A DNA stretch of 48,680 bases, taken from positions 1 to 48,680 of the IMG/VR virus record IMGVR_UViG_3300030116_006447, one strand, 5' to 3'. This stretch comes from a virus. A program made the position numbers and the translations under genes. Each line of letters starts with the position of its first letter. Within the stretch, counting starts at the first letter, position 1. The notes beneath the pieces were generated by a model. That model made no database searches. It was given only the letters and a program-made list of their open reading frames with translations, and was not told where the DNA came from. This document shows, in pieces, positions 26,413 through 34,295 of this stretch.

Positions 26413-29115
26413 TTAACCTTGGAAATCCAAGAACTCAAATGGATCATGTCTAGGAGCACCAGACATTGCCATCATGCTATCTCCAGATGATCGAGGTGAT
26501 TCTTCTGGCATTTGTTGTGGTGGATCTTGAACCACAACTGTTTGCTGTGCTCCCTGCTCATATGGTGCATAATCAGACACTCCTGCAATCTGTCCAGCAA
26601 TATTTTGAATTGCTTGTGGTGTGGATGCAGCATTGAATCTTGCAAGATTAGTTGCACCCAATGCTTTTGAAGTGTTCTCATCAAGCAGAGACTGACCCGG
26701 AAGAATCTTAAGCATCTGCTCCCTACTAGAGAGTTTAGTCCCTGCATGAGATCTTTTTGGTTCAGGGTGTGCTTCACCTGATGCTATCATTACCTCTTCA
26801 CTAGAGTTTTCTCCTAACAATTTTTTCCAATCCTGCGGAACATTATTTGGAATGGGATCTGACTTTGATTTTTGTTCAGCGTAATGATAAAAATTTCCAT
26901 TGTCAGCAAACATAATATCAGTATCACCCATAAACTGACCCATACTACTGAATGCTTTAAAGTCAGTTCTACCATTTAATTTTTTCAAAGCATCAATAAT
27001 CATACCTTGATTATCCATCAACTGTTTGGCAAGAGCCTCATCTCTATATGCTTTACCACTAAACACCGCCTCAAACTGTCCAGGTGCAGTTCCAACACCC
27101 ATGATCGTATTCGGATATCTAGGATCAGCAACTCTATTGAGAACAGCAGCTGCAACAGCATACTCATCATCAGTCCCTCTCAGTGCTTCATGGCTGACGA
27201 TAAAAGCAAGGTCACTAAATTCTTGTTCACCCATGTCTTTGAGAGATCCTCCACCAGATCCTAATGAAGTTACTGCTGCTGATGGTGGTGGTGTATCTGA
27301 AGTGCCTGATGATGGAACGGAACTTTCTCTTTTTTTATCTTTATCCTCGTCATACTTCATTACGTCAAAGTTTTTATTAAGAGTCTTTGAAAGTTCTTTC
27401 TTAAATGCAGCAGTTACCCATTTACTTATATCATCGCTCGTCATACCTTTTGATATTCCTTCACCCACCAACATGTTAAGTCCATATCCAACGTTTTTAT
27501 ATTCTTCTTCATCAGGTGTTTCTCCAAGAGTTACTTTTGATCCAAGAGATAAAATAGGTCCAAAATAAGGATACTCTCCAAAAGAATTTCCAAGATCAAC
27601 AACTCTCTTAGTAATCGTCAATCCATCAGTTCCAATATTAGTGATACCAGTTCCTAAGAATTTTAAAAGTCCTCCTAATCCACTCTCAGTCTTCTCATCT
27701 TTAGGTTCTTTGATTTTTGTAAATGATGGTTTCTTTCTAATTGCTTTCCTTTGTTGTGTAATAGTTTCCTCTTGGAAACCTCTATCAACTTGACCTCCCC
27801 TTTGTTTTGCTTCTGGTTCCTCAGGCTCCGGTTGCTCTTCTTTTCCTCCAAAGAAAGCATCATACATAGCACCTGCTAACTCTGCTCCACCAGCACCACC
27901 TACAAAAGCACCAATGGCAGTTCCAACAAAAGGAACTGGGATTAAAGATCCAAGTGCTCCACCAATCCAAGTCCCAAGTCCAGAACCAACTGCTCTAAAT
28001 GCTGCCTTTCCAACTGAATCTCCAGAAACTACAGACAAAACAAATTCTATTAAACCACCTATAACTGGTATTCTTTTGACAAGTGGTCCTAATACTCTAG
28101 CAGCACCTTTTACTCCTAACTTACCAGCAGCTTGTTGTGCTGCTCTCTTCCCTGCTGCCTGACCGAATCTTCTTCTTGCTGCACCCTCACCATATCTTCT
28201 TGCGTATCTACTGGCAGCACCTTGGGAAGTGGTGCCTGGAGGTTGCATTCTTTTTGGTCTACCTGCTTGAAAAGCTTCCTGTGGTTTTGTTCTTACACGG
28301 GTTTTTGGAGTCTTTGCTGCACCACCTTGTCCTCCACCAAATCCACCAAGAGATTTTGCTCCCAATGCAAATGTCAATACTGTGATAGCAACTTCAACTG
28401 CCTTCATTATACCATCAAAGGCACCCTCTAATCCAACACTTTTAAATATATTTCTAGTCCCATCATAAACATTGTATGCAAAATTTATGAATGATGCTAT
28501 ACCGTCCACTAAGAAAATTCCAACATCTGTTACAAATTCAACAACCCTACCAAGACCTTTAAGTAAATCCAATATCTGAGGTAGATACTTAATTAATCTG
28601 ACTGCAAAATATCCCATCAGGATATTGCCAATGAAGTTTTTAAGAAAACCAAATATTCCTGTTTCAGGAAGTTTCATTACCTCACCTTTTTTCTTGTCAA
28701 TCTTTGAAGGTTTTGTTTCTAACTTTTTCTCTTGTGCAGCTTTGTCAGATTTCTCATCATTTTTCTTTTGCTCCTTTAATGCATCTCTATCTGCAATATT
28801 ATTTCCCTTCAGAATCTTCTCAATGAGGATCACATTACTGTAGATGGATTTCAAAGGATCTTTTCCAGGAGATACCGTATCACCAGTTTGCAAAGCTTTT
28901 ATTTCCTTTGCAGAAACCATCTTGACATTTGGTTTTATGATGGCACCACCTATACCATTATCCATTACATCTCTTCCGGGGATAATTCTTCTTGGTTGTG
29001 TTTTTTTCTTCCTTTCACGACCCAAGACTTTACTAGCAACGGCTCTGCCACCAGACTTGATCATGGGTCCGACAACTGCTCTTGCTCCTGCTCCTAATAA
29101 TGCGGGTAATGCCAT
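26413..29115 (-). CDS. Large tail protein with SleB-like cell-wall hydrolase domain (900 aa)
   Basis: Residues about 625-740 look like the SleB/Hydrolase_2 family: SDLAFIVSHEALRGTDDEYAVAAAVLNRV, then RYPNTIMGVGTAPGQFEAV, with the conserved Glu in SHEA. Members cut peptidoglycan. Hydrophobic stretches at about 155-218 (FLKNFIGNILMGYFAVRLI) and 382-418 (alanine/glycine-rich) are typical of tape-measure or hub proteins that insert into the membrane. The region before is Lys-rich and coiled-coil-like. It may fill the T4 gp29 position (tape measure) together with the next gene. A tail-borne lysin role is inferred. Confidence 0.8.
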   Translation of the reverse strand: MALPALLGAGARAVVGPMIKSGGRAVASKVLGRERKKKTQPRRIIPGRDVMDNGIGGAIIKPNVKMVSAKEIKALQTGDTVSPGKDPLKSIYSNVILIEKILKGNNIADRDALKEQKKNDEKSDKAAQEKKLETKPSKIDKKKGEVMKLPETGIFGFLKNFIGNILMGYFAVRLIKYLPQILDLLKGLGRVVEFVTDVGIFLVDGIASFINFAYNVYDGTRNIFKSVGLEGAFDGIMKAVEVAITVLTFALGAKSLGGFGGGQGGAAKTPKTRVRTKPQEAFQAGRPKRMQPPGTTSQGAASRYARRYGEGAARRRFGQAAGKRAAQQAAGKLGVKGAARVLGPLVKRIPVIGGLIEFVLSVVSGDSVGKAAFRAVGSGLGTWIGGALGSLIPVPFVGTAIGAFVGGAGGAELAGAMYDAFFGGKEEQPEPEEPEAKQRGGQVDRGFQEETITQQRKAIRKKPSFTKIKEPKDEKTESGLGGLLKFLGTGITNIGTDGLTITKRVVDLGNSFGEYPYFGPILSLGSKVTLGETPDEEEYKNVGYGLNMLVGEGISKGMTSDDISKWVTAAFKKELSKTLNKNFDVMKYDEDKDKKRESSVPSSGTSDTPPPSAAVTSLGSGGGSLKDMGEQEFSDLAFIVSHEALRGTDDEYAVAAAVLNRVADPRYPNTIMGVGTAPGQFEAVFSGKAYRDEALAKQLMDNQGMIIDALKKLNGRTDFKAFSSMGQFMGDTDIMFADNGNFYHYAEQKSKSDPIPNNVPQDWKKLLGENSSEEVMIASGEAHPEPKRSHAGTKLSSREQMLKILPGQSLLDENTSKALGATNLARFNAASTPQAIQNIAGQIAGVSDYAPYEQGAQQTVVVQDPPQQMPEESPRSSGDSMMAMSGAPRHDPFEFLDFQG

Positions 29116-29127
29116 GTCTTATTCTCC

Positions 29128-31701
29128 TTAGAACGGCATTGGAATACCAAGGATATTCCATTTTACCTTATTACCATTACCAGTCGATGCTGCATTGACA
29201 TCAGACCCACCAGTGTCTTTATCAACTGGATTATCAACATTACCAGAGGATGGCATTCTAATAACTTTCACATTGCTACCTCCATCAGATGGAGGTGATG
29301 GTGTAGAAACATTTGGATTCATCGTTCCCAACTTTGCTGCTGAAGACATACTTGTTGGTTGAGTAGAGGGTTCCATTCTACGTTTCATCAATGCATTACT
29401 GTATGCTTTAGCACCCGATCTTCCCATAGGGAAATCACTTCTCTTTGGTCTATTTGCTTTTTTCTTTGCTGCTGCTTCCTGCTTTTGTGTATTATATTTC
29501 TCCAACGCTTCACTATACTTTTTAGCACCAGATCTTCCCATAGGAAAATTACTTCTCTTAGGTTTATTAGGATCTGATTCAACACCAAGTATTCCAGATC
29601 CTAAAATACCACCAGTAACCCCACCGATGAAAGCACCTAATGGACCACCAAACATAGCACCAGTTGCTGCACCAGTCGCAGCGCCTGTTAGAGTGCCAAG
29701 GAGTTTATTCTGTGGTTTCACTTTTGGTTTTGACTCGGGAATTGTTCCACCGAACTTTATGTATCTTTCTCTCTCTGCAGGTGAAAATTCTGCTGGTGTG
29801 AATTTACCAGTTGCAGTGTTTAATTTACCTTGCACTCCATTCTTAAGTGCAAGCACGATGGAAGATTTTACAGTTACACTTGGTCCATCAGAACGTGATC
29901 CTGTTCCTGATCTTTGAGTTGTGGTTCCTAATGCTCTACCACCTTGACCAGTTACAACTGGACTTCCCTCATCGGGTGTATTCATCTGGGATGCACCAGC
30001 ACCCTTATAGTTAAAGTGTCCACCGTGTGATCCAGGATAGTCGTTTACAATCCAACCATACTTTGGACCATTTGCTCGCATCCATGTTTGAGAGGTTCCA
30101 TGAATATCAAGAGCATTGCCATATAGGTGATTGGAATTAGAAACTCCTCCTACATGTGCATTATACGATTTACTTCTCTGACTGCTAGCAATGTCAGAAC
30201 CTTTAACTGCACCACCAGAATCGGTGATCATTTTTCCAAATGCTGTAGCAGCCCCCCTTGAGAATACTCCTGGTCTACCTTTATAATCAGTTACTCCCCT
30301 TACACCAAATCCGCTTCCTGTGTTAGGATGAGATACTGACACAACATCGGGGACCATGCCCCCACCTCTAAAGGTAGGAAGAACAATTCCACCATCATAT
30401 GCTGTTTGAACTGTTGCAGTTTTTGGTTTATTTGCACCAGGACCACCATACTGTTTATTAAGTCCTAAAAAATGTTCTGCACCAACAGCATCAACTGTCT
30501 TTTTATTAATTACAATCTCTCCAGGTTGTGCTGCGATTAACTGAGTATCAGGACCTGCACCGGTAATATCACTTCCACTATTTGTTGTTATCTTACCAGA
30601 ACTAACTCCCCCACCATCATTGTAATAAGGTATCACTCCACCATGTCGGAATGCACCAGCCATGGGGTCTCCAGTGACACCACCAAAATCCATAGTGTCT
30701 TCAAGTTGAGTTCTTCCCTCAGGTGCATCTGGATCATTTGACTGAGTATTTGCCTGTGATACAGCACCAAGAGCAGCACCACCTACTATTGCAGTTATTG
30801 CTGCAGCAGCAGGGTTTCTCATAGCAAATCTAAGTGCAAACTTAGCAGCTGCAGCACCTAATCTTAGAGCACCTTTTAGCAGCATTGCAGATAATCTAAC
30901 AGCAAATCTACCGATGCTCGTTCCAAACAACAAGAATGCTGCTAAAAGTTTAGGTCCATGATCTACTAAAAACCTAACAACAGAATCAACTTTCTCTTTA
31001 TTTTTAGGATCACCAAACCAACCAATAAACTTAACAAGGAATCTTCCAATAATTATATTGAGAAAGAAATCAAAAATGCTATCAAGAGCACCCTTAACAG
31101 GTGCAATTATTTTCTCTGCTGCACTTGCTAAACCCTTAAAACTTTTCTCAAGGTTGCTTTCTTTTAGTTTTCTTTTATCTGCTTCTGCTTTCTTTCGATC
31201 ATATGATGCTTTCTTTTTCTTTAATCCATACTGTTCTTTCAGAATATCAGCAATGTTACTGACACTCTTTGCAATCTTTTCAAGTAACTTTTGATCTTTA
31301 TCTGTTTTTCTTGTTCTTGCTTTTTTCTTTTTACCACCCTCCTCTTCTTCATCAACCTCATCAGGTTTTGCATATGGTATGATTGAAGTCTTAGGTTTTA
31401 TATTTGCAGGTGGTAGTGCCTTTTGACCTATGCTAGCAGTGGTTGCACTCTTTTTCTTAAAACTGTCTGCAGATATCTTTGTTTTCTTTGCTTGTGGTTT
31501 TCTCTTTCCCTTTCTTATTTTAATAACTTCTTCCCTAAGAGCAGCACTTCTTGCATCACCCTTTCCCTTTGTTTTAAATTCTATAGTAGCAATTGCCTCC
31601 ATTAAGGCACTAAGATAATCCTCCTCTTCGGAGAGATTATCAAGGTCTACACCCATCTCTAAGAGTATTTCTATTGGATCGGTGGTAGTCCTAGATGCCA
31701 T
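29128..31701 (-). CDS. Large tail protein with M15-type peptidase-like domain (857 aa)
   Basis: Residues about 505-565 contain SNSNHLYGNALDIHG and, 30 residues on, GSHGGHFNY: the SxxHxxGxAxD ... HxxH pattern of zinc D,D-peptidases of the M15 group (VanY-like). Such domains cut peptidoglycan cross-links. The N-terminal part is Lys/Glu-rich, followed by membrane-like helices (about 205-300: FFLNIIIGRFLVKFIGW; LLAAFLLFGTSIGRFAVRL), as in tape-measure proteins. A FPMGRSGAK unit is repeated near residues 710 and 750. It overlaps the upstream gp51-position ORF by 11 bases and is followed by the SleB-type protein. Confidence 0.8.
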   Translation of the reverse strand: MASRTTTDPIEILLEMGVDLDNLSEEEDYLSALMEAIATIEFKTKGKGDARSAALREEVIKIRKGKRKPQAKKTKISADSFKKKSATTASIGQKALPPANIKPKTSIIPYAKPDEVDEEEEGGKKKKARTRKTDKDQKLLEKIAKSVSNIADILKEQYGLKKKKASYDRKKAEADKRKLKESNLEKSFKGLASAAEKIIAPVKGALDSIFDFFLNIIIGRFLVKFIGWFGDPKNKEKVDSVVRFLVDHGPKLLAAFLLFGTSIGRFAVRLSAMLLKGALRLGAAAAKFALRFAMRNPAAAAITAIVGGAALGAVSQANTQSNDPDAPEGRTQLEDTMDFGGVTGDPMAGAFRHGGVIPYYNDGGGVSSGKITTNSGSDITGAGPDTQLIAAQPGEIVINKKTVDAVGAEHFLGLNKQYGGPGANKPKTATVQTAYDGGIVLPTFRGGGMVPDVVSVSHPNTGSGFGVRGVTDYKGRPGVFSRGAATAFGKMITDSGGAVKGSDIASSQRSKSYNAHVGGVSNSNHLYGNALDIHGTSQTWMRANGPKYGWIVNDYPGSHGGHFNYKGAGASQMNTPDEGSPVVTGQGGRALGTTTQRSGTGSRSDGPSVTVKSSIVLALKNGVQGKLNTATGKFTPAEFSPAERERYIKFGGTIPESKPKVKPQNKLLGTLTGAATGAATGAMFGGPLGAFIGGVTGGILGSGILGVESDPNKPKRSNFPMGRSGAKKYSEALEKYNTQKQEAAAKKKANRPKRSDFPMGRSGAKAYSNALMKRRMEPSTQPTSMSSAAKLGTMNPNVSTPSPPSDGGSNVKVIRMPSSGNVDNPVDKDTGGSDVNAASTGNGNKVKWNILGIPMPF

Positions 31702-31861
31702 GCGCTTGTTGATGCTTTAACTTCTCTTCTTCAAGATGTTGTTGTAATAGTGCTACATAGATGTCCCGTTCCCACGGAAGCATATTTTCAATCTCTGTTA
31801 GTGAGTATTTATGGTACTGCATCAACGAAAAATTAAGACGATAGTAACCCTCCAGACTCAT
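31691..31861 (-). CDS. Small ORF downstream of gp26, likely made by -1 frameshifting
   Basis: A 56-residue frame (ATG at 31861; begins MSLEGYYRLNFSLMQYHKYS, then LTEIENMLPWERDIYVALL and a charged helical end). It lies at the position of T4 gene 51, which follows gene 26 and encodes a hub-assembly factor; sequence likeness to gp51 cannot be shown. It is in the -1 frame relative to gp26 and continues the open frame created by slippage on the T TTT TTC site just before the gp26 stop (see 31844-31885). Translation from its own ATG is also possible, but no good ribosome-binding site is seen. The helical second protein with the -1 fusion fits the tail-assembly chaperone pattern (lambda G/GT). Confidence 0.8.
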   Translation of the reverse strand: MSLEGYYRLNFSLMQYHKYSLTEIENMLPWERDIYVALLQQHLEEEKLKHQQAHGI

Positions 31862-31885
31862 ATGAATGAGGGCTACGCGAAAAAA
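31844..31885 (-). promoter_or_regulatory. Programmed -1 frameshift signal (slippery site plus stem-loop)
   Basis: On the minus strand the gp26 reading frame ends AGT TTT TTC GCG TAG. T TTT TTC (31885-31879) is a canonical X XXY YYZ slippery heptamer in the correct frame. Two bases on, GTAGCCCTC (31876-31868) can pair with GAGGGTTAC (31852-31844), a 9-bp stem with one G-T pair and a 15-base loop; the strong CCCTC/GAGGG core starts six bases after the heptamer. A -1 slip avoids the stop and enters the MSLEGYY frame after six codons (RVALIH). The predicted fusion is about 300 residues. Confidence 0.78.
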
Positions 31886-32592
31886 CTTGATAATCCCTCA
31901 AGTACAACTTCACTCTTAACTTTAGTATTAGGATTCGTAACAGAAATAGTATGAGAGAGTTTTGGCATTGTCTCAAAGAATGCCTCAATACCCTTAAACT
32001 GTGATGAGTTCATAGACTCAAGGAATTCAGTTACTTCTTTCTTGGTACAATCCGCAGTTGCCCATACTTCTTCTTCAGTGCAGATAGATTCAATACAAGA
32101 TGCAATCAGTTCAAATGATTGATCCATGGCATTCTGATCTTTGAAATCAAAGTTGCTCTTGATAAACTGATCCAAAGAAGGATACTTCATTACCATGGTA
32201 ATGGTGTCATCAACCTTTACTTGGTTCGTATGATCATCATTTTTCTTCACTTTGATATCATCAAGATCAATCGTCACGGGGACTTGAGTCTCTTCATCAT
32301 CTGGACAAATGATATTGACTTCAACAGTCTCTCCGACAGACTTACCACGAATGTTGAGAAACAGATACTCAATATCAAACGTGGGAAGTGATTCTACTTT
32401 GATTCCTCTCGTAAGAATGCAGTTCTTAATGACCGACTTAATGGCATTAGTGATTTGTTTTGTATCCTCACTCTCTAATGCGATTACAAGAACCTTCTCT
32501 TCTTTTACAAGAAAAGGTCTATATTTGATTTCTTGTCCTGTAGATGGCAACTCAAGCTCATAAGTTGGTGCAACAATCTTTGGTAATGGCAT
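31873..32592 (-). CDS. 26: Baseplate hub/tail assembly protein gp26-like (239 aa)
   Basis: Begins MPLPKIVAPTYELELPSTGQ, then KYRPFLVKEEKVLVIALES, the typical opening of T4 gp26-like baseplate proteins. A beta/alpha core follows (SLPTFDIEYLFLNIRGKSVGE; VNIICPDDEETQVPVTIDL), and the C-terminus ends GLSSFFA. In T4, gp26 belongs to the baseplate hub. The gene lies between a tube-like protein gene and the hub/tail-lysin genes. Its last codons carry a slippery heptamer, so a minority product may be extended by the downstream frame. A late-type box (CTAAATA) lies upstream. Confidence 0.85.
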   Translation of the reverse strand: MPLPKIVAPTYELELPSTGQEIKYRPFLVKEEKVLVIALESEDTKQITNAIKSVIKNCILTRGIKVESLPTFDIEYLFLNIRGKSVGETVEVNIICPDDEETQVPVTIDLDDIKVKKNDDHTNQVKVDDTITMVMKYPSLDQFIKSNFDFKDQNAMDQSFELIASCIESICTEEEVWATADCTKKEVTEFLESMNSSQFKGIEAFFETMPKLSHTISVTNPNTKVKSEVVLEGLSSFFA

Positions 32593-32618
32593 AATAACCT
32601 ATAGATTTTCAGTGTGAT

Positions 32619-32625
32619 TATTTAG
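32619..32625 (-). promoter_or_regulatory. Possible late promoter box (CTAAATA)
   Basis: CTAAATA on the minus strand, 26 bases upstream of the gp26 start at 32592 and in the 37-base gap after the tube-like gene. It is a partial match to TATAAATA at the usual distance. Confidence 0.35.
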
Positions 32626-32629
32626 TGAG

Positions 32630-33457
32630 TTATGCGATAGCTTCTCCAAAAGGACCTCTTACTGTTCCATTAACAAAATCAGCAAAGTTAGTTGCATTTT
32701 GACTGTTATCGCCAAAGTTATTGTAATATTCTTGACTCAAATTCTCTTGCCTTAACCGTGGAGTCACTTGATATTGTGGAGATGGAGAGGTATTAGAATC
32801 AGAATCTCCAATACCATTGGTTATGTAGTATCTAATGTATGTCATTGATACTGTGCATTTTAAAAGTGAAGATGCATCATAAGACACTGGCATTGATGCG
32901 ATTGCTATTGGGAATGCCCTTACAAAATTATATGTAAGTCCAACCTGAGTTCCGTTTACAATACCATTATTTCCTTTAAATGATCCATCAAAATCTCTTT
33001 CAAACTTTATAATCCTAAGTGATTCAGTTGCATAGTCATCAACATAGTTCATTCTATAAAAATGATTAGCTCTCGCAAAATCACTATCGGTGCCTTCTCC
33101 AGTGATATATTCTTTCCAAAATTCAAATGCTCTAATTGGAAGATAGTTTTGAGCATCAACATAGAAGGTTAGATCTATTCTATCATCAAACATTCTCCTA
33201 TGTACATGTCTCTCAGTCACACCAGTGCGATCACTAGTTTGTTCTAAAGTTGCCAAAGAGGATCCTGGAAGGGATGCTTCAGAACATGCGAGGTTTAATC
33301 CACCTCTAAGAACTCCACCTTGAGGGTCTTCAAGTCCCCTACTGGACATGTGTGATTTTACTTCACTAGGAAAGTCAACATACATCATAAAATGCGAAGT
33401 CATCGCAGGTCTCAGTATTGTTGCTCTTATATCACTTAGTGTTTTTCTGTTAGGCAT
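32630..33457 (-). CDS. Tail-tube-like / gp54-like baseplate protein (275 aa)
   Basis: Begins MPNRKTLSDIRATILRPAMT. The core segment LEQTSDRTGVTERHVHRRMFDDRIDLTFYVD - IRAFEFWKEYITGE followed by RIIKFERDFDG and FVRAFPIAIASMPVSYDASSLL has the strand order of gp19-type tube proteins (the family that includes T4 gp19 and the tube initiator gp54). As a separate gp19-like gene usually sits elsewhere with the sheath, and as gp48 and gp53 lie across the divergent gap, gp54-like is the more likely identity. Enzyme motifs are absent. The start codon is only two bases from the divergent late promoter TATAAATA. Confidence 0.7.
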   Translation of the reverse strand: MPNRKTLSDIRATILRPAMTSHFMMYVDFPSEVKSHMSSRGLEDPQGGVLRGGLNLACSEASLPGSSLATLEQTSDRTGVTERHVHRRMFDDRIDLTFYVDAQNYLPIRAFEFWKEYITGEGTDSDFARANHFYRMNYVDDYATESLRIIKFERDFDGSFKGNNGIVNGTQVGLTYNFVRAFPIAIASMPVSYDASSLLKCTVSMTYIRYYITNGIGDSDSNTSPSPQYQVTPRLRQENLSQEYYNNFGDNSQNATNFADFVNGTVRGPFGEAIA

Positions 33458-33458
33458 T

Positions 33459-33466
33459 TATAAATA
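33459..33466 (+). promoter_or_regulatory. T4-type late promoter, exact TATAAATA (gp4 operon)
   Basis: TATAAATA on the plus strand, 22 bases before the ATG of gp4 at 33489. It occupies the 31-base gap between divergent genes and is the only obvious promoter for the plus-strand block gp4 to gp53. Confidence 0.7.
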
Positions 33467-33488
33467 GTTTTTACCTTATATACTATGT

Positions 33489-33932
33489 ATGGGAGAAAGT
33501 ATAAAAAGTAAATACAAACCTTCCTTCCCGAAAAAATATAAAGGAAACGCAGACAATATTATCTGTCGTAGCAGTTGGGAAAGAAAGTTTTGTCGTTACT
33601 GTGATCTAAATGAAAACATTCTTGAGTGGGGAAGTGAAGAGTTTTGGATTCCATATATCTCACCAGTTGATAGAAGAGTCCACAAATATTTTCCAGACTT
33701 CATCATCAAAGTAAAAGAAAACACAGGTCATATCAAGACTTATGTTGTTGAGGTGAAGCCAAAGAGACAAACACAACCACCAAAAAAGAAATCAAGAGTT
33801 ACTAAATCTTATCTGTATGAGTGTAAGACTTATGCAGTAAACCAGGCAAAATGGAAAGCAGCAGTTGAATTTTGTGAAGATAGAAGAATTAATTTCAAAG
33901 TAATCACAGAAGACGAACTCGGAATCAAATGA
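33489..33932 (+). CDS. 4: Head completion protein gp4 (nuclease fold)
   Basis: 147 residues, similar in length to T4 gp4 (150). ICRSSWERKFCRYCDLNENILEW is a signature of this family. FPDFIIKVKENTGHIKTYVVEVKPK carries a PD-(D/E)xK nuclease core (D in PDF, E and K in VEVKPK), and later residues are basic. In T4 gp4 acts after DNA packaging to finish the head before the tail joins. It is the first gene of the short plus-strand block. The stop overlaps the start of the next gene by four bases (ATGA). Confidence 0.92.
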   Translation: MGESIKSKYKPSFPKKYKGNADNIICRSSWERKFCRYCDLNENILEWGSEEFWIPYISPVDRRVHKYFPDFIIKVKENTGHIKTYVVEVKPKRQTQPPKKKSRVTKSYLYECKTYAVNQAKWKAAVEFCEDRRINFKVITEDELGIK

Positions 33933-34279
33933 ACCGTATTGAACCAATAAGACAAGACATTCAATCAGAAACAAATGTTGATGATAGAATGACTCTGATC
34001 ATGTATGCACTTAATGACACTGTAACACCTATACCTGAAGAGGGCAAATTCTGCACTTTTAAATACTTTGCGAAAACTCCTAACATCGAATACGATCAAC
34101 ATCCATTAGTTGCAGTAACTGAATTATATCCTTGGGGATTTCGTGGTATTAATTTTCACTGGGGGCAGTATAGACAATATACTTTTCAAGAATTAGGAAC
34201 TCAGGTTTATATCGTTCAGCAAGATGAACTAGATGATTTATTATCACTACAATATCAAAAACGTGTACTAAATAAGTAA
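33929..34279 (+). CDS. Conserved cyanophage protein (116 aa) between gp4 and gp48
   Basis: The central part EYDQHPLVAVTELYPWGFRGINFHWGQYRQYTFQEL is the most distinctive: aromatic-rich, and I recognise it as a conserved segment in phage proteins of this position, without a known function. The rest is acidic. Translation is coupled to gp4 by the ATGA overlap. It is transcribed with gp48 and gp53, so a role in the head or baseplate is plausible. Confidence 0.8.
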   Translation: MNRIEPIRQDIQSETNVDDRMTLIMYALNDTVTPIPEEGKFCTFKYFAKTPNIEYDQHPLVAVTELYPWGFRGINFHWGQYRQYTFQELGTQVYIVQQDELDDLLSLQYQKRVLNK

Positions 34280-34295
34280 AAAAGAACCATATCTA

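Noticed and set aside
27026-27568. 180-residue plus-strand frame
   Set aside because: Antisense of the SleB-type tail protein, low-complexity Ser/Pro content, no supporting signals. The same applies to 8001-8501, 28844-29131, 36753-37226 and 42294-42731.
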